Positions 35,416-46,000 of a stretch of DNA of 64,000 bases are shown here, in pieces (positions within the stretch are counted from its first letter, which is position 1; each line of letters begins with the position of its first letter). This DNA comes from a bacterium (GTDB lineage: Bacteria; Armatimonadota; Zipacnadia; Zipacnadales; UBA11051), in NCBI GenBank assembly GCA_021372615.1, contig JAJFUB010000019.1:1-64000 (forward strand), given 5' to 3'. A model generated the notes under the pieces. That model was given only the letters and a program-made list of their open reading frames with translations, was not told where the DNA came from and searched no databases. Position numbers and translations under genes: made by a program.

Positions 35416-36673
35416 AGCGCGGGAGGCGATACCGTAGCGCGATGCCGCTGAAGGACACGCCGTTGTGGTAGGGGACGAAGTAGATGTGCTTGCCGTCTGA
35501 AGCCGAGAACTTGTAGCCGCGCGTGGTCAGGCCGCCAATGGCCTCCGCGTTGAAGGCCGACCAACTGGCCGCGGCCTGGAAGTCTCCCGTGGTGTCGTAC
35601 CGGAGCATGCGGGCGTGGAAGATGTTGCCGTCCCCGCTGTAGGGGATGAAGTACAGGTACCGCCCGTCGAACTCCGCGCCCACGTAGCCGCGCGTGTCGA
35701 GCCCCCCGGTCCTGCCGGCGTCATAGGCCGACCAGCTCGTCGTGTTGCCGAAGTCGCCCCGGGTGTCGTACCGCAGCACCCGGCCATGGCAGCCGTCAGC
35801 GCTGCGGAAGGGCACGAAGTACATGTACCGGCCATCGCAGGCAGCGCCCTTGTAGCCGACGGTCCGCAGGCCGTTGGTGGTCGCAGCATCATGCGCGCTC
35901 CAGCTGGCCGCGGCCCCGAACTCCCCCCGCGTATCGTACCGCAGCACGCGGCCATGGAAGCTCCGGCCATCGTTGAAGGGCACGAAGTACACATGCCGGC
36001 CGTCGTAGCCGGCCCCGTAGTACCCACGCGTATCGAGCCCGCCGGTGCGGCTCGCGTCGTACACCCGCCAACTCGCCGCGCTCCTGAACTCCCCCTGCGT
36101 GTCGTACCGCAGCACCCGGCCATGCGCGTACGGCTGGTAGCCGAACGGAGCGAAGTACAGGTAGCGGCCGTCACTGACGGCGCCTGTGAACCCGCTGTGC
36201 CGCAGCCCGATAACGGGCCCGGCGTCGAAGGCGCTCCAACTGGCGGGACGGGTGAAGTCCCCGCGGGTGTCGCAGCGCAGCACGCGCGCATGGCGGGTCT
36301 GGGCGTCAGCGAAGGGGACGAAGTAGACGTAGGGCGCCTGGTAGACCGCGCCGGCGTAGCCGACCGTCCGCAAGCCGTCGGTGTGGCCGGCATCGTAGGC
36401 GGCCCAACTGCCCGGCGCCTGGAAGCTGCCGGTGGTGTCATAGCGCAGGACGACGCCATGGAACGCGGCCGTCCGGCAGGGCGCGTAGTACACGTAGCGG
36501 CCATCGCAGGCCGCGCCGAAGTAGCCCTTGGCCTGGAGCCCGCCGGTGTTCCCGGCGTCGAACGCCTCCCAGGCGGTGGGGTCGGCGAAGTTGTCGGCGG
36601 TACAGCCGCGAGATGCTGCTCCACAGACCAGGAAGGCACAGATCAGACCGGCCGACGACATGGCTCGAAGCAT
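35414..36673 (-). CDS. Secreted seven-repeat, probably beta-propeller protein
   Basis: 419 residues. After a short signal peptide (MSSAGLICAFLVCGAAS, from the fifth codon; M1 at 36673 is also possible) the protein is almost entirely seven tandem units of about 56 residues. Each unit follows the pattern SWxAYDAGxTxGLxTxGYxGAxxDGRYxYFVPF...HGRVLRYDTxGDF. Seven repeats of strand-rich units with YVYFVPF and LRYDT strands suggest a seven-bladed propeller. I do not recognise the repeat as a named family. No catalytic residues are evident, so a binding or scaffolding role is likely. It lies between two large extracellular proteins and is 51 bp from the beta-helix gene on the same strand. Confidence 0.78.
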   Translation of the reverse strand: MLRAMSSAGLICAFLVCGAASRGCTADNFADPTAWEAFDAGNTGGLQAKGYFGAACDGRYVYYAPCRTAAFHGVVLRYDTTGSFQAPGSWAAYDAGHTDGLRTVGYAGAVYQAPYVYFVPFADAQTRHARVLRCDTRGDFTRPASWSAFDAGPVIGLRHSGFTGAVSDGRYLYFAPFGYQPYAHGRVLRYDTQGEFRSAASWRVYDASRTGGLDTRGYYGAGYDGRHVYFVPFNDGRSFHGRVLRYDTRGEFGAAASWSAHDAATTNGLRTVGYKGAACDGRYMYFVPFRSADGCHGRVLRYDTRGDFGNTTSWSAYDAGRTGGLDTRGYVGAEFDGRYLYFIPYSGDGNIFHARMLRYDTTGDFQAAASWSAFNAEAIGGLTTRGYKFSASDGKHIYFVPYHNGVSFSGIALRYRLPR

Positions 36674-36724
36674 GGTCTCATCACTCTCCGTTCCCGCAGT
36701 GGCGCGGTGACCGCCGTCGGACGC

Positions 36725-39442
36725 TCAGGGCTCTATCTGGCGCATCACCACGTTGTCCAAGTACAGTTCGCATGCCTCCAGGCTGTTGCTCACGAAGCCC
36801 AGCCACTCGAGTCGGTTGAACTCCGGGCCGCAGGCCAGGTCCTGGCCCTCGAACAGCACCTTGCCCGCCTGATCGGTGATCTTCATGCTCCACTTGGCGT
36901 CGGCGCACTTGCCGAGCCCGTCGGTGATCGTGAAGTGCACCCACTGGCTGTCGGGCAGGCGGACTTCCGTCGGCTTCTTCTCGTTGAGGAGCAGTCGGCC
37001 ATCCTTCTCGACCCACAGCGACGGCCCCAGCTTGGCGTATGAGGCCGTGTTGCGCCATTCGCTCCACAGCATCGCGCCCGGCTCGCGGTACAGGTCGAAG
37101 TCCAGTTGCAGCTTCACATCGCCCGTCAGGTGGGGGCTGTAGTAGATGTGCGGCATGTAGTACGTCAGGCCCGGCGCGTCCACGAAGCGCAGGCTGTAGG
37201 GCTTGGACAGCGCCCGCTTGTCGCTGACCTCCACGTAGGCCCCGCCCTTGACGTCCTCGACCACCGACGCATAGGCCGGCTTCTGGCCCGGCTGGGCGTC
37301 ATCGAAGTTGTCCTCGGGCAGCATCGAGCGCAGGTGGCGCTCGTTGGGCGACAGGTCCGACATCGCCGTCTGGCCCGGCAGGGCCTTCCAGGCTGCGTCG
37401 CCATAGAGCCCCACCGTGCTCGTGTCAATGGGCCGGAAGCCCATTGCCAGGGCCGGCGACTTGGGCTGCAGGCGGAAGTCGCGCCTGGCGGCATCCACGA
37501 AGAGCGGGTCGGCGATCCGCGAATGGCGGTCCATCACCGGCTGGTACCAGATGTCGTTGATGCCCTCCTTCTTGCGCCACTCATCCCAGGTGAAGCCCAG
37601 GAACTTGATCGGCTGGCCGTCCGGCCGCCAGTAGAGGTTGTAGTCAATGATCTTGTTGTAGGTCTGCCACTCGGGAATGTCGTAGAACGGCGTGCCGGCG
37701 CCGTCGAGCAGGACGATGTTGTTCTCGAAGATGTTCGTGCGCTCGGAGTCAATGCCCAGGCCCCAGCCATTGAAGGCCGAGATGTTGTTGAGCACCGTGA
37801 TGCAGGAGGTGCCATGCTGGATGCGGATGCCCCCGTGGCCGCAGTCGTAGCAGACGTTGTTCTCGCACAGCAGGCCCGAGCTGCCGCCGTCAATGTAGAT
37901 GCCGTGGCCGATGCGGGCGGGCGGGGTGCCCACATCGTGCACGACGTTGTGGCGGATCACCGAACCCGGGGTCAGGCCCAGGCTGTAGATGCCGCCCCCG
38001 TCCTCCAGGGTCCGCATGACATGGTGCACGTGGTTGTACTCGACGATGTTCTCGCGCGTGCCCGAGTACACGAGGTCCCACGTCCAGCCCACCGAGATGC
38101 CGGTATAGCGCAGATCGCAGACCTCGTTGTGTGAGAACGTGTTGTTGGCCCCGTACGCCATGTAGATGCCGGTCGCGCCGGGGTTCGTGTGCCCGCCGTC
38201 GTGGATGAAGTTGTTGTCCACGAGGTTGTGGTGGGCGACACGCTCGAAGGGCGACGGGCGATCGGTGGTGCCGATGCGCACCCCGCCCCCGCCCAGGTCG
38301 TGCAGATGGCACCGCTGGACCGTGTTGTACGAGCTGTCGCGGTCGAAGGCGATGCCGTAGCGGTCCACGTGGACGACCTCACAGCCGACGACGGCGCAGT
38401 AGCGCGCGGCCTGGAAGTCCAGGGCCGCCCCGAGGCCGCTCGCGGCCTGCGGGAAGGAGAAGCCCGTAGGCGGCAAGTCCCACCCCGCGTGCTGGAACGA
38501 CAGGCCCTCGAAGCGCACGTACTCGACGAAGCGGTTGCCGTCATACGAGCCCTGCGCGGCAATGAGACGCTCGCACGTCGGCGCCACCACCTCGGCCTTG
38601 CCGAGGTCCTCGCCGGCGAAGGGGATGATCTTCAGCTCGCCGGTCTCGCGATTGAGCTGCCATTCGCCGGGGGCATCGCAGGCGCCGGGGTGGTTCATCA
38701 CGAGGTACGGGCAGGTCGCCCAGCCGGGCTTGGGCAGCTCCCAGACGGCCGGGCCGCCCAGGGTCGCCAGGTGGGTCTGCGGGTCCACGCTCTTGAGCGG
38801 GAAGGTGCCGGTGTTCCAACTGAAGGTGAGGCGCACCTCGACATCCGACAGGTTGGGCCAGGGCTTGAGGTCCTCGCCCCGGAAGACGAAGCGGTCGCGC
38901 GAGGCGCCAGCCGGGCCGGTGCTTCCCTCAGGCGGCACGCCACGGACGATGTAGTACTGGCCCTCGTTGGGCGAGCGTGCCGGGATGTAGCGCCTGCCAT
39001 TGACGTAGAGCTCGCGGAAGACCCACTTGTGCCCCGCCGCCTGCGGGATGGTCGTGCCCCACGAACCGTCAGCGTTCCGGCGCAGCCCCGTGATGACGCG
39101 ACCGGCCGACAGCACCGGCTGCGCGCCGGGCGCCGCGGCGTACAAGATCGGACCACGGGCGGTCCCGGAGTCCTCCGGTCCCAGCGCCAGCGGCGCGGTC
39201 AGCCGGTATGTCCCCGCGTGGACGAGGACGCGCGCACCCTCGACCGGCAGCTTTCTGCCGCGCTTGAGCGCCCGGATGGCGTCACGGGCGCGGGTCAGCG
39301 TCCGGAAGGGCGCCTTCTGCGTGCCCGTGGCCTGGTCGTTGCCATTGACGGCTACGTGCAGCGCCACCGGGGCGGCGCCACAGACAGACATGAGCAGCAG
39401 GCCGACAGCAGCGGCCATCGCGACGCGGCGTACGCGCAGCAT
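36725..39442 (-). CDS. Secreted right-handed beta-helix protein, glycoside hydrolase-like
   Basis: 905 residues from ATG 39442 (MLRVRRVAMAAAVGLLLMS), with AAGGAG seven bases upstream; the frame to 39529 precedes the signal peptide. The N-terminus VALHVAVNGNDQATGTQKAPF with TLTRARDAI is the standard opening of parallel beta-helix proteins with a DUF1565/GH141-like lead. The helix coils run to about 640 (NLVDNNFIHDGG, IVEYNHVHHVMRT, ENNVCYDCGHGG) and end with ADPLFVDAARRDFRLQPKS. The last about 230 residues form a beta-sandwich. GH141 enzymes include fucosidase and xylanase activities; I cannot name the activity. It is divergent from the gene at 39643. Confidence 0.82.
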   Translation of the reverse strand: MLRVRRVAMAAAVGLLLMSVCGAAPVALHVAVNGNDQATGTQKAPFRTLTRARDAIRALKRGRKLPVEGARVLVHAGTYRLTAPLALGPEDSGTARGPILYAAAPGAQPVLSAGRVITGLRRNADGSWGTTIPQAAGHKWVFRELYVNGRRYIPARSPNEGQYYIVRGVPPEGSTGPAGASRDRFVFRGEDLKPWPNLSDVEVRLTFSWNTGTFPLKSVDPQTHLATLGGPAVWELPKPGWATCPYLVMNHPGACDAPGEWQLNRETGELKIIPFAGEDLGKAEVVAPTCERLIAAQGSYDGNRFVEYVRFEGLSFQHAGWDLPPTGFSFPQAASGLGAALDFQAARYCAVVGCEVVHVDRYGIAFDRDSSYNTVQRCHLHDLGGGGVRIGTTDRPSPFERVAHHNLVDNNFIHDGGHTNPGATGIYMAYGANNTFSHNEVCDLRYTGISVGWTWDLVYSGTRENIVEYNHVHHVMRTLEDGGGIYSLGLTPGSVIRHNVVHDVGTPPARIGHGIYIDGGSSGLLCENNVCYDCGHGGIRIQHGTSCITVLNNISAFNGWGLGIDSERTNIFENNIVLLDGAGTPFYDIPEWQTYNKIIDYNLYWRPDGQPIKFLGFTWDEWRKKEGINDIWYQPVMDRHSRIADPLFVDAARRDFRLQPKSPALAMGFRPIDTSTVGLYGDAAWKALPGQTAMSDLSPNERHLRSMLPEDNFDDAQPGQKPAYASVVEDVKGGAYVEVSDKRALSKPYSLRFVDAPGLTYYMPHIYYSPHLTGDVKLQLDFDLYREPGAMLWSEWRNTASYAKLGPSLWVEKDGRLLLNEKKPTEVRLPDSQWVHFTITDGLGKCADAKWSMKITDQAGKVLFEGQDLACGPEFNRLEWLGFVSNSLEACELYLDNVVMRQIEP

Positions 39443-39642
39443 GGGCAGTCTCCTTGGGAAGGCGGCGGGCCGAGCGTGCGCCCACCGTGTCATCAGCCCC
39501 GGATAGTTGGCGGCCCGCCCGTGCCTCACCTCCCCGCGACTGCCGCGCGCTCGGTCCCGAGGGCGACAAGGACTCGGCCCGCCCGGCTGCGAAACAGCGC
39601 CTGACGCCGGTCGCGACAGACGCAGGCGGGAGGCAGGAACCC

Positions 39643-42600
39643 ATGGCAGGTCGGCACGGCTGGTTGATGGCGCTGGGGATGTGTCTGCAGGTGCTGCTCG
39701 TCGTCGGCACAGGGCACGGGGCCCCGGCCGAGCAAGCGTTCCGCTCCGCCGCGGCCGCCTTCAGCGAGAACCGGGCCCTGCCTGCGGACGCGGGCTGCGT
39801 GCGCACGTGGCTGCGCTGTGGCCCGGCCGGGGTGCAGGTCGCCCTGACCACCCGCGAAGGCGCGAAGGCTTCCCTGACGCTGAAGCCCTTCAGCGCCTCA
39901 CTCCCGGCAGCAGGCGCCGCGACCGCCCCCACCCCCCTGCCCGACGCCGGCCTGCAGATCCCCGAACTGCGGGTCCGCCGCTACGTGCGCCCCAATCCGG
40001 CCTTGCTCAAGGGCGAGGCCCGCAGTCGCGTGCTGAAGGCATGGGACACACTGCCCTCCCCGCTGACGCGGCCTGCCCTCCTCGGTTTCACCCAGAGCGG
40101 CAGCGAGGTGGCCTGCACCCTCGACGGGCTCTACTGCGGCACGGCCCTCCGGGGCGGCACGCTCCAGTCGGTGCGGTTCACCCTCCCGCCCGGCTCGGCG
40201 CTGGGCCCCTCGGACTTTGGCCCGGCCCCCGAGGCAGGCTTCGTCCCGGTGGACATCCGCGCTCTCGACCAACCCGGCGCGCTGGCCGGGGCCTCGGTGG
40301 AGCCGAACCGCGCGCGGCTGCCCGTGCCCCTGCTGGAAGCCTCCGCCGCCAATCTCGATCTGGGCGCCACGGCGCCGCAGAGCGACCTGTACAGCGACTA
40401 CACCAACCGCAGCGCCTTCGACGCCCTGCCGGGCTCCTTCGTCCTCACCGTCCCGAGCGCCCAGTACGCCCGCGCATGGGTGCTGTGCGCCGTCGAGGAC
40501 GATCCGGCGCGCGACCCGGCCCTCACTGTGCGGCTGACTCGCTTCGTCTCGGGCGGGCCCTACACGGGCCGGGCGCGGGACTGCCTGGCCGACACGACGG
40601 TGGCTCTGCCCCGCGACGGCGCCGCGCCGGCCGCGGGCGTCACGCAGGCCGGCTCCGTCACGGTCGGGGGCAAGCAGCGGCCGCTGTACCTGGTGGAGGT
40701 CCCGCTGGCCTCCAGCGACATCCAGGACCTGATCTTCCAGGAGACGCCCCAGCGCGGCACGGCCAACATCGGCCCGTACCTGGACCTGGAGTTGCTGGGT
40801 CGGCTGCGGCCGCAGGACCGGCCCCACCCCTTCGGCGACGGACGGTACCTCCCCGACAGCCGGCAGGTCAGCGGCGTCCACGTCTTCGGCGTCACGCTGG
40901 AGCGGACGCCGGTCGAGATGGAAGTCCGCCCCACGCAGCCCGGCAACATCTTCTGCGGCAGCGAGAAGCCGGAGATGCTGGTGGCCCTGCGGCCCCGGGT
41001 GACGGGGACGTATGAGCTGTGCTGGGCCATGCGCGATGCCGCGGGCCAGCCCTGCGGCGGCGGGCGGAAGAGCCTGTCGCTGCAGGCGGGCGAGGCGGAG
41101 TTGACCGTCCCGATCTCCCTGGCTCAGCCGCAGGTCGGTTGGTATGCGGTCGAGTGCTCGCTGTGGCAGGACTCGCGGGCGCTGTTGACTCACCACGCGG
41201 CCTGTGCCCTGCTGCCCCCGGACACGCGGCAGGCCGGCTTCGAGTCGCCCTACGCCTCGTGGTGGTTCGACCACCACTACGGCACCAGCGACCCGCGGAT
41301 CATCGGCCCCCTAGTCCTGAAAGCCGGGTTTCGCCGCATGGCCTATGGCTGCGCGCGCCACACCGAGGCCGAGCTGGCGCCCTGGAAGTTCACCGCCGCC
41401 GCCGTGGGCTGGGGGACGTTGCGCGACCCGAAGATGACGGACCAGGAGATTGCGGACGCCATCCGCGCGACGGCAGACAAGTTCCCCCACTGCGGCAACA
41501 TCCTGCTCTTCCACGAGAGCATGCCCAACGCGCCGCTGGGTACGCGCACGGCGTGGGAGCTGTTCAGACTGCCGGTGAAGGAATACCCGGGCGCCGACGA
41601 GCGCTGGGCGCAGGTCACGCGCGTGGCGCGGATCGTGCGCGACAAGTTCCCGCAGTTGAAGATCTACCTGGGCAACTCCGGAGCCTCGTCCGAACTCATC
41701 GCCGAGGGGCTGCGGCGCGGCTTTGCGAAGGAGTATGCCGACTACGTCGGGATCGAGACCGTGGGTCGGACGGGCCACCCGGAGAAGCTGTGGGAGGGGG
41801 GCCTGCCGGGGGTGTGGCTGCTGCGTGAGACTGTCCGCCAGCGGGGCTACCCGTGGGGCGTCACGAGCTGCTTCGAGACCAACTACCGGCAGGAGCGCCT
41901 GCTGGGCCCGCAGCGCCAGGCCGAGTGGTATGTGCGCGATGTCCTGCTGTCGCACGCCTACCGCTTCCCGTACATCTCCATCGCCCTGCTGCACGATGTG
42001 GGCAACAGCTACCATGGCAGCTTCTGGGGCGCGACGGGCCTGTGCCGGCGCTTCCCGCTGCTGTACCCCAAGCCGTCCTATGTGGCGATGGCCACGGTCA
42101 CGCGGGTGCTGGATCGCGTGACGCTGCGCCGGGAGGTGCCAACCGGCTCGAACTGCGTCTACGCCCTGGACTTCGCCCGCGCCGACGGCCAGCACGTCTA
42201 CCCGGTCTGGACCGCCCGCGGCACGTGCGCCCTGACCGTCGTGGTCAGGGGCGCGAGCCGCCTGCAAGTGGTGGACCTCTACGGCCGCACACGCCCGCTC
42301 GCGACGACCGCCGGGAAGGCGACCCTCACCGCCGGCACGGCCGTGCAGTATCTCGTGACCTCGGGCACCCTCGCGAGCGTCACCTGCGGCAAGCGGACCT
42401 ATGCCGGAGACCAGCCCCCCGCCGCCTTCGCGGTGGCCAACGCCATGGACAAGCCCGCGCAGTGGCAGCTCGCCACGATGACTGACCCGCTGCTGGAGCA
42501 GACCACGGCGGCCCACCTGCCCTTCCGGACGGCGGGACAGTTCAGCCTGCGCGGTGTGAAGGACGCAGAGAAGGGAAGCTGCCTGGAGGTGGAACTGACG

Positions 42601-43068
42601 CCCCGCCGCGATCTGCCGACGCCGCTGCTCAGCGAGTACGGGGTGCTGCGCCTCAAGCAGCCGGTCACGCTGCCCGGCCGCCCGACGACGCTGGGCGTAT
42701 GGGTGAAGGGCAACTCCGGTTGGGGTCAGGTGTACTGGGAGATCGAGGACGCCGCCGGGGTGCGGCGCGTGTCGTGCGGTACGGTCGTCCACGATGCCGA
42801 TGTGTTCGACTACGATGGCCGGGTGTCAGTGGACTTCGACGGCTGGGCGTTCCTGAGCTTCCCGATCACCGATGCCTCGCCCATCCCGGACCTTTCCACC
42901 GGCGCGGTCGGCAACCTGTGGGAGGCCACCGACCGGCCCAAGGCCGTCACGTACCCGATCAAGCTGACGGGCGTCGCCTTCTCGCTGCCGCAGCAGGCGC
43001 TGCACCTGACCGAGATGACCCCCGTCCGGCAGGTGCTGCGCTTCCGCGACGTAGGGGCGTATGAGTGA
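39643..43068 (+). CDS. Secreted glycosidase-like protein with TIM-barrel core and CBM-like end
   Basis: 1141 residues from ATG 39643 (MAGRHGWLMALGMCLQVLL, signal peptide to about 27). The N-terminal 520 residues are strand-rich. Residues about 530-840 look like a clan A-type barrel: SWWFDHHYGTSDPR, then a glutamate in ILLFHESMPN (possible acid/base) and one in VTSCFETNY (possible nucleophile). About 930-1130 form a jelly-roll segment (GVWVKGNSGWGQVYWEIED). The distances between the two glutamates fit a retaining clan A glycosidase, but this is inferred from pattern only. No family number can be assigned. It converges with the GH42-like gene with a 15-bp gap. Confidence 0.72.
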   Translation: MAGRHGWLMALGMCLQVLLVVGTGHGAPAEQAFRSAAAAFSENRALPADAGCVRTWLRCGPAGVQVALTTREGAKASLTLKPFSASLPAAGAATAPTPLPDAGLQIPELRVRRYVRPNPALLKGEARSRVLKAWDTLPSPLTRPALLGFTQSGSEVACTLDGLYCGTALRGGTLQSVRFTLPPGSALGPSDFGPAPEAGFVPVDIRALDQPGALAGASVEPNRARLPVPLLEASAANLDLGATAPQSDLYSDYTNRSAFDALPGSFVLTVPSAQYARAWVLCAVEDDPARDPALTVRLTRFVSGGPYTGRARDCLADTTVALPRDGAAPAAGVTQAGSVTVGGKQRPLYLVEVPLASSDIQDLIFQETPQRGTANIGPYLDLELLGRLRPQDRPHPFGDGRYLPDSRQVSGVHVFGVTLERTPVEMEVRPTQPGNIFCGSEKPEMLVALRPRVTGTYELCWAMRDAAGQPCGGGRKSLSLQAGEAELTVPISLAQPQVGWYAVECSLWQDSRALLTHHAACALLPPDTRQAGFESPYASWWFDHHYGTSDPRIIGPLVLKAGFRRMAYGCARHTEAELAPWKFTAAAVGWGTLRDPKMTDQEIADAIRATADKFPHCGNILLFHESMPNAPLGTRTAWELFRLPVKEYPGADERWAQVTRVARIVRDKFPQLKIYLGNSGASSELIAEGLRRGFAKEYADYVGIETVGRTGHPEKLWEGGLPGVWLLRETVRQRGYPWGVTSCFETNYRQERLLGPQRQAEWYVRDVLLSHAYRFPYISIALLHDVGNSYHGSFWGATGLCRRFPLLYPKPSYVAMATVTRVLDRVTLRREVPTGSNCVYALDFARADGQHVYPVWTARGTCALTVVVRGASRLQVVDLYGRTRPLATTAGKATLTAGTAVQYLVTSGTLASVTCGKRTYAGDQPPAAFAVANAMDKPAQWQLATMTDPLLEQTTAAHLPFRTAGQFSLRGVKDAEKGSCLEVELTPRRDLPTPLLSEYGVLRLKQPVTLPGRPTTLGVWVKGNSGWGQVYWEIEDAAGVRRVSCGTVVHDADVFDYDGRVSVDFDGWAFLSFPITDASPIPDLSTGAVGNLWEATDRPKAVTYPIKLTGVAFSLPQQALHLTEMTPVRQVLRFRDVGAYE

Positions 43069-43083
43069 GCGCCGGGCCGGCTG

Positions 43084-46000
43084 CTACAGGCTCCCGTAGT
43101 CCATCGCCGCCAGGAAGTCGTCGGCCTTGCCGACATACAGCAGGCGCGTCGTCTCGGCGGCCTCGTCGAGCGTGAACGACTCCACGTCACGGAACAGGAT
43201 CTTCCCCTCGTAGACCTCCACCACGTCGGCGCGCCGGGGCAGATGGATCGTCTTCTCCCCGGCGGTGCTGGTGTGCAGCATCACGAAGCTGTCGTTGGCG
43301 TGCAGCACGTCGCCCGAGTCGCTGTAGACGTGCACCCCGGCGGCGCGGGCGAGATTGCGGAGGAGATCCGGCGGCAGAATGTGCGAGCCGCAGAAGATGC
43401 TGCGGCTGCGCCCCACCTGCTTGACCGCCAGCGCCACCTGGCCCGTGTCGCGATAGACCCCGAGCGCCTCGGCCGCGGGGTCCTGCACAGTGAACAGCGG
43501 GTCCAGCTCATACGGGGCCCCGAACGACAGGCTCTGCAGGCCCGTGGCAGTCAGCGGATGCTGCAGGTTCGTGACATTGACGACCGGCGTGGACGGGCCA
43601 GACACGCGCTGCAGGCCGAAGCCCGTGAGGGTCTCCATGTTGCGCACATCGGCCTTGCCATCCCGGATGAAGCCAGGGGCATAGCACCACAGCACGGTGG
43701 CGCCGCGGTCGCGGACTTGCTTGCGGACGGCCGTCAGTGTCGCCTCGTCATACTGGCAGCAACTGAGCATGACATAGAGCTTGTAGTCCAGCGGGGCCTG
43801 CTTGAGGTCGCTCAAGAGCATGATGTCCACCGGGGCGCCGATCCGCGCCAGGCGGCTGCGCTGGGTGCCGATCAGTTCGGCGGCCAGGTTGTTGACGCGG
43901 CGATCATAGAGCCACTGGTCGCCGTTCCACGCCGTTACCGGCTGGAGCTGCCCGGAGGCGAAGCGCGCCTGGTCGTACGACAAGTACTTGAGGCTGTCCT
44001 CGTCAATGACAGCGGCGATCTCGGCGCGGCGGCACACGCCGGTGCGCAGCGCGAACTCCCCGGCGCGGCGCGTGATGCGGCTATCGCGAGCGATGGCGTC
44101 CGAAGCGAGTTCGTGCCCGGACTCCAGTTGCAGGAAGCCCACCGGGTTCAGGTGGCACAGCTCCTTGCCGAAGTTGCGGCGTAGCGCCTCGCGGGTCTGG
44201 GCGGGGTTCACCGTCGGGTTGTAGTCCGCCGGGCCCGACAGGTGAGTGCGGCTGTCGTCATCGGGCCAGAAGAGCTTGCCCGCGCGGTTGATGGAGGCAA
44301 AGGCCCACATCCAGCCCATGTCGTCGCCAAGGCGGCGGATGGCATAGCTGTGCGGGGCGGAGAGGAAGTCCAGGTCGGGCGAGTCCAGCGCCCGCCGCAC
44401 GGCGTTGTGCCCGCTCATCTGCAGGCACCAGTCCATGTTCGCGTACTCCAGCGAGTAGCCGAAGTACGCGCCGGTGATCTTGCGGCGGCCGGTCGCGGCC
44501 TTCGCGGCCCCCAGGCACGTCAGCATGGTCTGGACGACGCTCTCGGAGTACATCTCGTTGTACGCGATCGCGGCCCCGGCGCGGGCCGGGTCGCGGAAGA
44601 CACCCAGCTCGCGGCCCAGGCGGGTGGCGAGGTCGGGGATGCCGGCCTGCGCCCACTCCGGGTGGTCGGGATAGTGGGCCTTCACATAGGCCGCGAAGGC
44701 TGCCTGCTCGGGCGCGGAGTAGTCCATGAGGTGCCTAGCTGCCGCGCTGCCGTGGCAGCCCCAGCCCTGCCATTCGGCCGAGACGCCGCCCACGATCCAG
44801 TAGCCCAGGATGCGCGAGGCATACGGAGCGGCCTCGACGTGCCGGACGAAGGCGGCCATGGCCGCGGCGGCGTCCTCGCGCCAGCGCCGCGAGTTGAACG
44901 ACGGCGTGCTCTTGTAGTAGCCCCAGGTAGCGCCGTCGCTGAAGCGCGCGATCTCGTCCGGGTGCTCCTCCGCCCACCACGGCGGGGGCGCGGCCCACAC
45001 GATGGGCAGCACCAGCGCCGCCGGGTCGCGGTCCAGTTGGGCGATGATGGCCTCGTCCACGTGCGCGAAGTCGTACGCCGCCGGGCCCGTCCACCACTGC
45101 GGCTGGCCCATGGGGTCCAGCCAGATGGCCGAGACATTGAAGCCGGCGGCCTTGTAGGCCGCAGCGGTGCCCTCGCGGTCGCGCCCCTCGCCGTTCCCCA
45201 CCATGGCGAAGAACGGCTGGTCGTTGACGAACAGACGCGGCGTGCTGTCCACGACGCGCACTTCGCTGGTGAGGTTGGCAGGCCTGGCCTCGCTGCGGAA
45301 GGCGAAGCGCGCGGCCGGCTCCGGCGTGTCCGCGAGGGCCCGCCCCGCCAGGTTGACCCGCAGCTGCAGCGGCATTGAGGGGTACCAACGGGAGAGAGGA
45401 ATGCTCAGGCCGGACACCGTGACGCCGCCCTCCGCGGCGGCCTGGCACTGCGCGGCCTGCAGCACGAACTCGCGCTCCAGCAGCTTCTGGCCGGTGTCGG
45501 TGCGCGTCAGCGTCGCTGCGAGCGCATCGCCCGCACCCACGGGCTTCTCGGACTGGAAGCGGCAGGTGAAGTCCTGGCTCTCGCCGCCCGCCACGATGGG
45601 CCTGACGGTCAGGGCCAGCAGGCGTGTCGGGGGTTCCCACACCTTGTTGACATAGGGGATGGTCACGACCCACGGCGCGTTGGGCGGGCCGGGCTGCAGG
45701 ATCGGCGCGACCCAGCCGCGGTCGTCAAAGGCCGGGCCCGTCCATCCCGCCGGGGCCGTGCCGCTGCAGCGCCACTTGTCATCGGACACGACGCGCGTGC
45801 AGGCATGGCCGGGCTGGTTCATGACCAGGTCAAGCAGCACGCCACTCGGGCCGCTGACGTTGTAGGCCTCGACCGCCACGCAGTTGCTTTGCCCGCGCTT
45901 CAGCCGGGCAGTGACGTCCAGCAGCGTCGGCGTCATCCACGAGTTGGTCTCCAGATTCTCGGCGATCTTCTCCCCATTCAGATACAGCCGGAAGTAGTCG

